This document shows positions 51,415 to 60,074 of a DNA stretch of 64,000 bases, one piece after another. Each line of letters opens with the position of its first letter. The stretch's first letter is position 1. A program made the translations under genes and the position numbers. The DNA comes from an uncultured Dehalococcoidia bacterium (GTDB lineage Bacteria; Chloroflexota; Dehalococcoidia; Lucifugimonadales; UBA3495), in contig OY282494.1 in NCBI GenBank assembly GCA_958296385.1, positions 851,416 to 915,415 on the forward strand. The letters are read 5' to 3'. Under the pieces are notes generated by a model. It saw only the letters and a list, made by a program, of their open reading frames with translations. It searched no databases and was not told the origin of the DNA.

Positions 51415-52899
51415 TCATCGGGTTTCCGGTAGCGCCGCCGCGAATTCGGGCTGCTGCGCCCGGCGCAATGGCAGCAGGGAGATGAACATTGCCAGCAGGA
51501 CGGAGCACGCCATCGTCATATAGGCGTACTTCAGGCCGGCGGTAAAGGCCGCGCCCACGCCGGAACCGGCGCCGGTGCGCACTGCGTCCAGGCTGGGTTC
51601 GTATCCCATTGAACCCATCGTGATGGTAACGATGGCGGTAGCGACGGCTACGCTTACCACGTTGCCGCCGTTGCGAATCAGGTTCAGAAAAGCGGAGATG
51701 ACCCCGTGCCGTTCCTGCTCCACCGCGCCGAGTATCGAGCTGGAATTGGGCGAGTAGAACGTGCCCATTCCGCTGCTTTGGAGCATCAAAGCCGGGATTA
51801 CCAGGAATAGCGATGAGTCGTCGGAAAGCCGGGACAGGATTAGTATGCCGGTTGCGGAAAGGGCTAACCCGCCTACGGTGAACCTGCGCCAGCCGAACCG
51901 ATCCGACAGCCAGCCGCTCAGCGGCCCCAGCAGCGCCATGCAGATTGCCCCCGGCACGACGGCCAGCCCAGCGATGGACGGGCGGTAACCCAGCACGCTT
52001 TGCAGGTAAAACGGCGTCATAAACAGCACCGCTGAGCTGCCGAGAAACATCAGAAAGTTGGCCGACACGCCCTGCGAGAAGTTGCGCCGCCGGAACAGCC
52101 ACAGCGGGAGCATCGGGCTGGCGCAGCGCCGTTGCCACCAGCCGAATCCGGCCGAAAGCGCTACGAATGCCACCGCCGCCCCGATAATCGGCGGCGAGTC
52201 CCAGCCGGAACGGTGGGCGTTGGTTATCACCAGCAGCAGCGCCAGCAAAGCCGCCGACGACAGCGCCGCCCCCAGCCAGTCAAACCGTTCCCGGCCCTGG
52301 CCCGGATTGGCGTTGGGCCGCCTGGCCTCGGTCAATATCAGCAGGCTCAGAATCACGCTGGCCAGCACCAGCGGCACCACCGAGAAAAACACCGCCCGCC
52401 AGCCCAGCGCGTCAACCAGCAGCCCCCCCATCGCCGGCCCGGCAACCGCCCCCGTGCCAACCATCGTCATAATCATCCCAATCGCCTTGCCCCGCTCGTT
52501 GGGCGGGAACGCGCCGATGACGATGGCCATTCCGGTGCCCTGCGTCATCGCGGCCCCGGCGCCCTGCACTACGCGCGACACAATCAGGACGCCCAAATCC
52601 GACGACGCGCCCGACGAGATGGCCCCGGCGACGAACACCAGTGAGCCGATGAGGTACACCTTTTTCTGGCCTATCAAGTCGGCCAGCCGGCCCATAGGCA
52701 GCAGCAGAGCGATGATGGTCATGGCGTAGCCGATAACCAGCCATTGGACGCTTGGTATGTCGGTGGCAAAGTGATTGGCCACGGAGGGCAGGGCCACCCC
52801 CACGCTGCCGTGGTCCACCACGGACGCGAAAGTGCCCACCGCCATGGCGGCGAAAGCGTACCACTTGTAGCGAGGACTGCCCGCCAGCCGTGCAATCAC
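51415..52899 (-). CDS. DHA2-family MFS drug exporter (14 helices)
   Basis: This 494-residue transporter has about 14 transmembrane helices and the DHA2 marks: a helix 2-3 loop GRLADLIGQKKVYLIG and the motif C-like VGTGAVAGPAMGGLLVDALGW. It resembles EmrB/QacA multidrug exporters powered by the proton gradient. The start is a GTG at 52899 with GGGGGAG about 13 bases upstream. Together with the ThDP enzyme and the lactonase-like gene it may belong to one minus-strand transcript. Confidence 0.88.
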   Translation of the reverse strand: MIARLAGSPRYKWYAFAAMAVGTFASVVDHGSVGVALPSVANHFATDIPSVQWLVIGYAMTIIALLLPMGRLADLIGQKKVYLIGSLVFVAGAISSGASSDLGVLIVSRVVQGAGAAMTQGTGMAIVIGAFPPNERGKAIGMIMTMVGTGAVAGPAMGGLLVDALGWRAVFFSVVPLVLASVILSLLILTEARRPNANPGQGRERFDWLGAALSSAALLALLLVITNAHRSGWDSPPIIGAAVAFVALSAGFGWWQRRCASPMLPLWLFRRRNFSQGVSANFLMFLGSSAVLFMTPFYLQSVLGYRPSIAGLAVVPGAICMALLGPLSGWLSDRFGWRRFTVGGLALSATGILILSRLSDDSSLFLVIPALMLQSSGMGTFYSPNSSSILGAVEQERHGVISAFLNLIRNGGNVVSVAVATAIVTITMGSMGYEPSLDAVRTGAGSGVGAAFTAGLKYAYMTMACSVLLAMFISLLPLRRAQQPEFAAALPETR

Positions 52900-52933
52900 T
52901 GTCTTTTGCTATCTCCCCCGCCAGCCTAACGGG

Positions 52934-53887
52934 TCAGTCCCCGGCAAAAAAGCGTCGGGGATTCTCAACGGTAATCTGGTGAATATCCGCATCGGACGCC
53001 CCCAATTCCCGCAAGCGCGGCAGCACGTAGCGGGGTATAAAATTGTACCCGTCGGGGTTGGCGCGCCGCCGCTGCTCCTGAACTTCGGCGCCGTGCCGGG
53101 CCTTGGGCACCGAATAATCATGGGACAGAAAGATGCGATTGGTGAACCCGGCGTCCATCAGCTTTTTGGCGATTTCGGTACGCTTTTCCCAATCGGGAGT
53201 GCCGGGCGTCAACCCGCCCGGATAACGGTCCAGGCCCAGCCAGACGCCCTTGTTGAGCAGGCCCAGCAGGTAGTCCAGGTCGGTATCGTCGTTGCTGTGG
53301 CCGATGTACACCCGGCCTAAATCAACGCCCTCCTCCTCCAAAATCCGCACCTGCTGTTCGCCAACCCGATCCGGCGACCAGGTGTGCGTTGAGATTGGAA
53401 CGCCGGTTGCCCTTTGCGTGCGGGCCGCCGCGCGCAGCACCACTTCCTGCGGCGGCGTGATGCCGCCCCGGTCGCTGGCAACCTTGATGATGCCCGCTTT
53501 AACGCCGGTATCCTCAATGCCATCCTCAATTTCACGGATGTACAGGGCGGCGATAACGTCCGGCGAAACGTCGCCAAAAGGACGGGGCACGGCCAGATGG
53601 TTGCCGGTGCAGGGAATGATTTGCACGCCGCTGCCCAGCGAAACCTCCCGCATCAGCGGAATATCCCGCCCCAGGTCAAAGGTGCTTACGTCAACGATAG
53701 TACGCACGCCGTCCGCATACACCGCTTGCAGCGCGGCGATGGACTGCTCGCGTATGCCGTCGCGGTCGATAAACTCCGGGTAGGTATGGCGCAGGCCGGC
53801 AGCGTTAGTGCCGACGTGTTCGTGGCTCAGCGTGAACCCCAGGTCGTCGGTGTCCAGCGGCCCCAGCACCGTATTAACGCTTGGCAT
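52934..53887 (-). CDS. Phosphotriesterase-like lactonase
   Basis: This 317-residue TIM-barrel amidohydrolase has all binuclear metal ligands of the phosphotriesterase-like family: H22 and H24 (SHEHV), K135 (AGIIKVA, carbamylated), H168 (STHTW), H197 (YIGHS) and D257 (LSHDY). Natural members are mostly lactonases, including acyl-homoserine lactonases; a few hydrolyse organophosphates. The second ATG (53887) is chosen because GGAGG lies 7 bases away, whereas the ATG at 53893 touches it. The spacer upstream carries four short tandem repeats. Confidence 0.9.
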   Translation of the reverse strand: MPSVNTVLGPLDTDDLGFTLSHEHVGTNAAGLRHTYPEFIDRDGIREQSIAALQAVYADGVRTIVDVSTFDLGRDIPLMREVSLGSGVQIIPCTGNHLAVPRPFGDVSPDVIAALYIREIEDGIEDTGVKAGIIKVASDRGGITPPQEVVLRAAARTQRATGVPISTHTWSPDRVGEQQVRILEEEGVDLGRVYIGHSNDDTDLDYLLGLLNKGVWLGLDRYPGGLTPGTPDWEKRTEIAKKLMDAGFTNRIFLSHDYSVPKARHGAEVQEQRRRANPDGYNFIPRYVLPRLRELGASDADIHQITVENPRRFFAGD

Positions 53888-53912
53888 TGGCATCCCTCCG
53901 GGCCGGTGACTG

Positions 53913-53980
53913 ATGCTGACATTCTGATAGTGCTGACATTCTGATCTATGCTGACATTCTGATAGTGCTGGCATTCTAAT
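53913..53980. repeat. 17-bp tandem repeat, four copies
   Basis: Four adjacent copies of a unit with core GCTGACATTCTGAT stand at 53913-53928, 53929-53945, 53946-53963 and 53964-53980, alternating AT and AG at the joint; the last copy has two changes. They lie 20 bases upstream of the lactonase start, in the region where its promoter should be, so copy number could affect expression. Confidence 0.85.
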
Positions 53981-54075
53981 ACGGTTTCAGCCGGATTGAT
54001 ACCGGCGCAGCGGGCGGATTGGCCGGCTTTGCTTGCCGGTATTCCGGCGAACGGCTATGCTTCCGGCAGTTAATT

Positions 54076-54107
54076 CCCGGAGCATCACAGCCCCGGAACG
54101 TCACAGC
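54076..54107 (+). repeat. 16-bp imperfect tandem duplication before the CMD gene
   Basis: CCCGGAGCATCACAGC is followed at once by CCCGGAACGTCACAGC, matching at most positions. It stands a few bases before the GGAGGTG ribosome binding site of the CMD gene (54123). Confidence 0.7.
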
Positions 54108-54122
54108 CGCCGGAGGTGCATT

Positions 54123-54677
54123 ATGGCCCGAACACCCATCGTTACCCGTGAGCAAGTGCCGGAGGAACTGCGGGGCGCTTTTGATGCCGAAACCGCCGGT
54201 TCCGGAGGCGTGGTCGCCAGCGGCCCCGGCTCCGTCATGATTAACAGCCCGGAGATGCGCCGGCGGGCCAACCACCTGGTGAACTACCTGCGCGATGAAT
54301 CATCCCTCCCAAAGCGGATTCAAGAGCTGGCGATGATACTCACCGCGCGCAACATGGACTGCCAGTACATCTGGCACGCCCACGCCGCCCGCGCCCGCCA
54401 GCAGGGAATCAGCGACGAGTTCGTGGACAACCTCCGCGACGGCAAAGACTTGCCCCAACTGCCCGCCGACGCGCAAACGGTAGTGCACTATGCTACCGAG
54501 TTATTCCGTGAACACAAGGTAAGCGAGGCCACGTTCCAAACCGCTCTGGAGCAGTTCGGAGCGTTGGGCCTGACCGAGTTGACTACCCTGCTGGGCTACT
54601 ACTCCCTGCTGGCGTTCAACGCCAACGCTTTCGTCATTGACGTACCCGACGGCGGCGAACCGAAACTGCCCATCTAG
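54123..54677 (+). CDS. Carboxymuconolactone decarboxylase-family protein
   Basis: This 184-residue helical protein of the CMD/AhpD superfamily has the segment RIQELAMILTARNMDC followed by WHAHAARA (C80, H85, H87). The CxxC of AhpD peroxidase-type members is reduced to a single cysteine, so disulfide reductase activity is unlikely. A decarboxylase-like or accessory role is possible. GGAGGTG precedes the ATG at 54123. It is transcribed divergently from the lactonase gene and faces the adaptor gene. Confidence 0.82.
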   Translation: MARTPIVTREQVPEELRGAFDAETAGSGGVVASGPGSVMINSPEMRRRANHLVNYLRDESSLPKRIQELAMILTARNMDCQYIWHAHAARARQQGISDEFVDNLRDGKDLPQLPADAQTVVHYATELFREHKVSEATFQTALEQFGALGLTELTTLLGYYSLLAFNANAFVIDVPDGGEPKLPI

Positions 54678-54706
54678 CCCGGCCGGGAGAATGTTGGGGA
54701 TATAGG

Positions 54707-56563
54707 CTACTGCCGCACGGTGGTAGTCACCAGCCCCGGATAAGACGGCACTACGACGTTCGGGGGAACCTGCACCTCAAACAGTGTGGGAAAGGAAATA
54801 ATGCCCCGCTCGGTGCGGGCGTCCTGGCTGATCTCCACAACCTGGGCGTCAAACACCACGCCCGGCAGCGCGGCCAGCGTTACTGCTGCGGGGGTGCCTT
54901 GCGCGATGCGTGCCACGTAGTTGGATTCAACCCGCCCCAGCACGGCAACGTCCCGTGGGTCAACAATCTGCATTACCCTGGCGTCCAGGGTTATGACGTC
55001 CCCGGTTTTGATAGTCAGCACGCGTATCACGCCGGCGAAAGGCGCGCGCAGCAGCGCGTTCTCCAAGTCCTCCAACGCCGTTTCATACGCGGTTGACGCG
55101 GCTGAGATGCCAGCGTTGGCCAGAGCGATTGCGGCGGCGTCCGGGTCTTTGGTCAAATCATCGCGGGCCTCGGTGGCGGTGGTGACGGCTTTGGTAAGGG
55201 AATCCAGCGTTGCCGGGTCCAGCCCCTCCTCCAGACGCGCCAGTTGGGTTTGGGCGGATTCCAGGTTGAAACGGGCGCCCTCGGCGGCGGCTTGCAGCCG
55301 GGCCAGTTCCAGCTGGTCAACGCCCTCCTCGGCTTCGGCCAAGTCCCGGTCGGCGCGGGCCAGCGTGGAGCGGCCCAGTTCTACGTCGGCTTCCAGCCGG
55401 CGCAATTCGTCCTGGTCCGGCCCGGCCAGCGCGTCGTTCAACTCCCGGTTCAGCAATAGCAGCGTGGCCTCCAGTTCGGTTACGCGGGCGATGGCGGCGC
55501 CACGGTCAACCTCGTTGGGGCCGGCCAGCAGCTCGTCCAGCTCGGTTTGCGCCGTGACGACCGCCTGCCGCGCGATGCTAACGGCGGCCAGCAGGCCGTT
55601 GTACTGCACTACGTCAAAGTTTTCGCCTTCATCAAGGTCTTTTTGAAAATCGCCCTCAATGGCGCGCACCTGAAAGTCGTTGAAAGCGTCTTCGGCGGTG
55701 GCCACGTCAGTTTCGGCTTGCGCCAGCTTTTGCCGGGCCGCCGCCAGCCGGTCGGCGTGTTCAGTGTCAAAATCGCGCACGACTTCGCGGGCGGTATCCA
55801 GCGTGCTTTCCGTTTGAGCGATTTGCGTTTTGATGCGGCTTACCGATTCATCGTGCCGGGGCAGAAAATCGGTGACGGCATCTTGAGCGGCGGCCAGGTC
55901 GGTGCGGGCTTTTGAGCGCACGGCCAGCGCCTGGGCAAACGTCTCGGAGTAGCTGCCGGCGAAATCGGCAACCGCTTCCTCGGCGCGGTCAATGTTGGCC
56001 TCAGCGTCAGCGACGGCCTGGCGCGCCGCGCCCAGCTGCACGTTGTGGGTGAACTGGTAATCGTCCAAGTCATCCTGCGCCCGTTCCAGCGCCAGCTCAG
56101 CCGCCGCCAGCGCGCTCTCCGCGCGGGCCTGAACCAGCGGGTCATCCGATTGCAGGCCCAGCAGCAAATCCAAACCGTCCTGGGCCGCCTCCAGGTCAAA
56201 CCGGGCCTGGGCGACGCGGCGTTCCAGCATGGACAGGGTATCGGTATCCAGTGTAGCCAGCACGTCGCCAGCGGCAACCTGGTCGCCTACTGCAACGTTG
56301 ACCGCCCCAACTTCGCCGCCCACCTCAAATGCGATGTCGGCCCGGCGGTTAAAAATCAGTTCGCCGCGCACCTGAAACTCGCTGGCGATGGCCGGGTTGC
56401 CGCTGGCCGGAGATTGGCCAGCCGTATCATCTGCCGATGACGAGTTGCCCGGAAGCACGCCGCAGGCGATGGCGCCGACGAACAGGCCGGCGCAAAGCGC
56501 TAACGCAGCGACTCTGGCGGCGCCGGACGCAAAATGAGGAATGACAGCAGGTAAAGTTTTCAA
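54707..56563 (-). CDS. RND efflux adaptor lipoprotein with very long coiled coil
   Basis: This 618-residue membrane-fusion (HlyD/AcrA-type) adaptor has a signal peptide and lipobox GAIAC (C34), then a barrel-sandwich half (FEVGGEVGAVNVAVGDQVAAGDVL, near residues 75-98). About 370 residues of Ala/Glu/Leu-rich coiled-coil hairpin follow, and then the returning half (RAPFAGVIRVLTIKTGDVI). Typical adaptors have 370-400 residues. It starts with TTG at 56563, directly next to a 14-bp duplication carrying the ribosome binding site. It lies 75 bases downstream of the RND pump gene on the same strand. Confidence 0.87.
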   Translation of the reverse strand: MKTLPAVIPHFASGAARVAALALCAGLFVGAIACGVLPGNSSSADDTAGQSPASGNPAIASEFQVRGELIFNRRADIAFEVGGEVGAVNVAVGDQVAAGDVLATLDTDTLSMLERRVAQARFDLEAAQDGLDLLLGLQSDDPLVQARAESALAAAELALERAQDDLDDYQFTHNVQLGAARQAVADAEANIDRAEEAVADFAGSYSETFAQALAVRSKARTDLAAAQDAVTDFLPRHDESVSRIKTQIAQTESTLDTAREVVRDFDTEHADRLAAARQKLAQAETDVATAEDAFNDFQVRAIEGDFQKDLDEGENFDVVQYNGLLAAVSIARQAVVTAQTELDELLAGPNEVDRGAAIARVTELEATLLLLNRELNDALAGPDQDELRRLEADVELGRSTLARADRDLAEAEEGVDQLELARLQAAAEGARFNLESAQTQLARLEEGLDPATLDSLTKAVTTATEARDDLTKDPDAAAIALANAGISAASTAYETALEDLENALLRAPFAGVIRVLTIKTGDVITLDARVMQIVDPRDVAVLGRVESNYVARIAQGTPAAVTLAALPGVVFDAQVVEISQDARTERGIISFPTLFEVQVPPNVVVPSYPGLVTTTVRQ

Positions 56564-56591
56564 CTTGATTTGACCGCCTTGATTTGACCGT
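56564..56591 (-). repeat. 14-bp tandem duplication at the adaptor start
   Basis: On the minus strand ACGGTCAAATCAAG is followed by GCGGTCAAATCAAG, and the second copy touches the TTG start of the adaptor gene. The AAGGCGG at the joint of the copies is the only ribosome-binding-site-like string, so the duplication itself may have created it. Confidence 0.8.
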
Positions 56592-56638
56592 CTCTAGGGT
56601 GCGAGAACCGCAGGATGTTCCGGCCGGCGCACCGTCCG

Positions 56639-59600
56639 CTAATCGGCTGCCGCCGGCGTCGGGTCGGAGTGACGGACGGTTTTAGCCAGCGCCCGGGCCC
56701 ACAGATTGGGTATTGATTCGTGCATCAGCATATAAACGACGGGTACGGCTACCAGCGTCAGGAACGTGGAGCTGACCAGGCCGCCGATTACTACGGTGGC
56801 CAGTTCGGCGCCGACGAATCCGCTGGTGTCCCCGAACGCCAGCGGCAGCAGGGCCAGAATGGTGGTGAACGCCGTCATCAGGATGGGCCGCAGACGGGTG
56901 CGCCCGCCGAGGATAATCGCATCCAGCGTTTCGTACCCCTCCGCGCGCAGCTGGCTGACGAAAGTAATCAGCACGATGGCGTTGGTAACGACAATGCCAA
57001 TCAGGAACAGGAACCCCATCAGCGAGGGCAGGCTCAAAGCATGGCCGGCCACCACCAATGCCACCAGTGCGCCGACCACCGCCAGCGGCATACTGAGCAC
57101 GACGATAAACGGGTCGCGCAGGGAGCCCAGCGTGGCAACCATCACCAGGTACACCAGCGAAACGCCAATCAGCATCGCCAGGTACACGTTGGCAAACTGC
57201 TCGGCGATGTCGCTGGCAAACCCGCCCTGCTCCACGGTAACGCCCGCCGGCAGCTCCATCTCAGCAATAATCCCGTCCACGTTAGCGCTGATGGCCTGCG
57301 TATCGCGCCCCTCAAATTCGCCGGTGATGGACACGGAACGGTTGCCGTCGTAGTGCGTTACCACCGAGGGGCCAACGGTAGTCTTGACGTCGCTGATGGC
57401 GCCCAACGCGGCGGTTCCCCGGGGGCCGACGATGGCGAGGTTTTGCAGTTCGTGAATCTCGTCCAGGCTTTCCTCCCGGCCCCGCACAATCAAATCGTAG
57501 CTCTCACCCGTCAGATTCACGTCATCCACGTCAACGCCGTAAGTCCAGGCCCGCACTTGGGCGGCAACGGCCTGCGAGCTCAACCCGTACTGCCCGGCGG
57601 CGTCCATATCGACTTGAAAGGTCAATTCCTCCTGGGCATCGCTGATGTTGGTTTGCAGGTTGACTACGCCCGGCAGGGGGGTAATGCGGTCCACCAGCTC
57701 GCGGGCCGTGGCCTGCACTCGGTCAAAGTCGGCGCCGGTTACGGATATTTCCAGGCCGGCGCTGGGCGGCCCGGCCTCGTCAATGGATAGCGTGATTTCA
57801 ACGCCCTCTTTTTGCGGCAGCTCCGCCCGCAGTCCGGCGGCGAAATCGGGCGGCAAGTCGTCGGACAGCGCGACGAAAAAGCCGGCCACGTCGTAACCGG
57901 ATTCGCTCCGGTTCTGGCCAAAGCTGTCGCTGGTTGAGCCCATCGTAACCTGATACGACGTAACGTGGCCCTGGGCCAGCCGGGTTTCCAATACGGATTC
58001 AACGCCGCGCACTTCCCGGAACATTGCGCCGGGGCCGGTGCCTTCGGGCATGGTGATGTCAATTCGCATTGACTCCGGCGCGCCGCCGGAGAACAGCGTT
58101 ACCGGCAGCAGCGTTACCAGCGGGATGCTGGCGCCCACCATCGCGACGCAGCCCAGGACGGCGATGAGGCGATGCCGCAGCGCCCAGGTGAGGATGGGCG
58201 TATAGATGCGCTGCATCCAGGTGCTGGAATCGCCCGATTCGGCCTCGTCCATCATATCGCCCTGCCGCAGCAGCGCCGACGCCAGCACGGGGACGGCGGT
58301 CAGCGCGATGAACGTTGAGGCCAGCAGGGATACGCACACGGTTTGCGCGAAAGGCAGGAAAAACTCGCCCACTACGCCGGGGATGAACGCCAGGGGCAAA
58401 AATACGGCAACGGTGGTCAGCGTTGACGCCAGGATAGCCGCCCCCACTTCGCGGGCGCCCCGCACGGCGGCAACGGCGCGGGGTTCGCCAGCCTGCACGT
58501 GGCGGTAGGTGTTCTCCAGCACCACGATGCTGTCATCAACGATGCGGCCGACGGCGATGGCCAATCCCGCCAGGCTCATAAAGTTCAGCGTCCAGTCAAA
58601 AATCGCCATCACCAGTATGGTCATCATCACGCTGAGCGGTATTGAGATGGCGATGATTACGGTGGGCCGCAGCGTGTTCAGGATGCCCCGGACTGCCGAG
58701 GGGCGGAGTTGCAGCAGGAATATAAAGATGGCGGCGACGGCGATGACGAAACCCTGCCCGCCTTGCTGGATTACTTTGCTGAGCTGTTCCTCGAGTTCCG
58801 GCCCGTCGTTGGAAAGCACTTCCAGCCGCACGTCATCGGGCAGCGTCAAGCCGTTGATGACGGCTACCAGCTGCCGGGTCAGCTCAATGGTGTTGCCCTC
58901 CGGTTTGCGCAGCACGGACAGGGATACGCTGGGCTGGCCGTTGGTGCGGGAGACGGCGGCGGCGGCCGGCGTGTCAATGACCACCTCAGCGACGTGGGAC
59001 AGCAGGACGGGCGTAGCATCGCCGCCGGGCTGCCCGCCGGCGGCCGGCGGGGGAAAGCGGTAGCCCACCGGCACATTGCCGATGGACGCCAAATCGTGGT
59101 AGCCGTGATAGGTGCGCACGATGGTTGACTTGCCGTTGCGGTCAAAATCGCCGCCGGCCAGGTCAATCGCGTTGGCCTGCACCGCGTTCACCACGTCATT
59201 GATGCTCAGGCGGTGCTGCTCCAAAAGGTCGTGGTCAACGATGATGGAAACGCGTTCGAGGACGCCGCCCTGCACCTCAACGTCGTACACCCCATCTACC
59301 GCCTCCAGGTGGGGCAATATCTGGTCGTCAATGACGCGTTGCAGCGAAGGAATGTCCCGGTCGCCGCTCACGCTCAGCCACATCACCGGGAATATGTCGG
59401 AGGTAAGGCGAACGATGGTGGGGTCAAGGGCGTCCTCCGGCAAGTCCAGCCCGCTGACGTTGGCGCGGATGTCCTCCTCGGCGCTCTCCACGTCGGAGCC
59501 GGGGGCAAAGTTGGCGGTAACCGACGACACGCTGGCCGTTGATACCGACGTCAGCTTCTCCAGGTCGGCCATCCCGATGATGCTGTCCTCGATTTTGGTG

Positions 59601-59794
59601 GTCACTTCCTCGGCAACGGTAGTCGGGTCGCCCTGCTGGTAGGGGGTGACGACGTAAATCACGGAAAAGCTGATTTCCGGGAACAGCTCCTGCTGGAGGC
59701 TGTTGTAGGAATACAGCCCGGCGCCCAGCAAAAGCGCCATCACCATGATGGTGACGGGCTTGCGCCGCAACGCCAGAGCAGTCAAAAAAGCCAA
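56639..59794 (-). CDS. RND-family efflux transporter (AcrB-like)
   Basis: This pump of about 1051 residues has two repeats of a transmembrane helix plus a large porter domain. The proton-relay pair DD lies in GRIVDDSIVVLEN (helix 4), and a second-half copy of the helix motif reads FLFLIGIVVTNAIVLITF. The start is uncertain: TTG codons at 59794 and 59785 are both possible after GGGGGAG, and a longer frame to 60127 runs through promoter-like spacer without similarity. It forms an operon with the lipoprotein adaptor; no TolC-type outer-membrane gene is present. Substrates (drugs, lipids) are unknown. Confidence 0.88.
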   Translation of the reverse strand: MAFLTALALRRKPVTIMVMALLLGAGLYSYNSLQQELFPEISFSVIYVVTPYQQGDPTTVAEEVTTKIEDSIIGMADLEKLTSVSTASVSSVTANFAPGSDVESAEEDIRANVSGLDLPEDALDPTIVRLTSDIFPVMWLSVSGDRDIPSLQRVIDDQILPHLEAVDGVYDVEVQGGVLERVSIIVDHDLLEQHRLSINDVVNAVQANAIDLAGGDFDRNGKSTIVRTYHGYHDLASIGNVPVGYRFPPPAAGGQPGGDATPVLLSHVAEVVIDTPAAAAVSRTNGQPSVSLSVLRKPEGNTIELTRQLVAVINGLTLPDDVRLEVLSNDGPELEEQLSKVIQQGGQGFVIAVAAIFIFLLQLRPSAVRGILNTLRPTVIIAISIPLSVMMTILVMAIFDWTLNFMSLAGLAIAVGRIVDDSIVVLENTYRHVQAGEPRAVAAVRGAREVGAAILASTLTTVAVFLPLAFIPGVVGEFFLPFAQTVCVSLLASTFIALTAVPVLASALLRQGDMMDEAESGDSSTWMQRIYTPILTWALRHRLIAVLGCVAMVGASIPLVTLLPVTLFSGGAPESMRIDITMPEGTGPGAMFREVRGVESVLETRLAQGHVTSYQVTMGSTSDSFGQNRSESGYDVAGFFVALSDDLPPDFAAGLRAELPQKEGVEITLSIDEAGPPSAGLEISVTGADFDRVQATARELVDRITPLPGVVNLQTNISDAQEELTFQVDMDAAGQYGLSSQAVAAQVRAWTYGVDVDDVNLTGESYDLIVRGREESLDEIHELQNLAIVGPRGTAALGAISDVKTTVGPSVVTHYDGNRSVSITGEFEGRDTQAISANVDGIIAEMELPAGVTVEQGGFASDIAEQFANVYLAMLIGVSLVYLVMVATLGSLRDPFIVVLSMPLAVVGALVALVVAGHALSLPSLMGFLFLIGIVVTNAIVLITFVSQLRAEGYETLDAIILGGRTRLRPILMTAFTTILALLPLAFGDTSGFVGAELATVVIGGLVSSTFLTLVAVPVVYMLMHESIPNLWARALAKTVRHSDPTPAAAD

Positions 59795-59805
59795 AACTCC
59801 CCCAT

Positions 59806-59841
59806 CTATCCATAACAAAGCCGCTATCCATAACAAAGCCG
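59806..59841 (+). repeat. 18-bp perfect tandem duplication upstream of the RND gene
   Basis: CTATCCATAACAAAGCCG occurs twice exactly, 12 bases upstream of the RND pump start (minus strand). It sits in the expected leader of the pump mRNA. Confidence 0.88.
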
Positions 59842-60074
59842 CCGGGGACGCATTGGCGGCTGGAACGCTTTGCAGTGCCAAATCCGTACAATGATACCAG
59901 ACGCCGCCCCGGTATCGGCTTTGGCGTTGACGATTTCCGAAACGCAGGTAACAGATTAGCGGGCAATTGCAAGGAAATTGTAAAGACTTGGCCCCGTTGT
60001 AGTACACTAACCGCCGTATCAAGCCGGGAGCCGGCGGCCGGGGATTATTGAGGCCGGGAGATTGGAGATTAGGG

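Noticed and set aside
53913-53980. Short repeats as a CRISPR remnant
   Set aside because: There are no spacers and the period is 17 bp; they behave as a simple tandem repeat.
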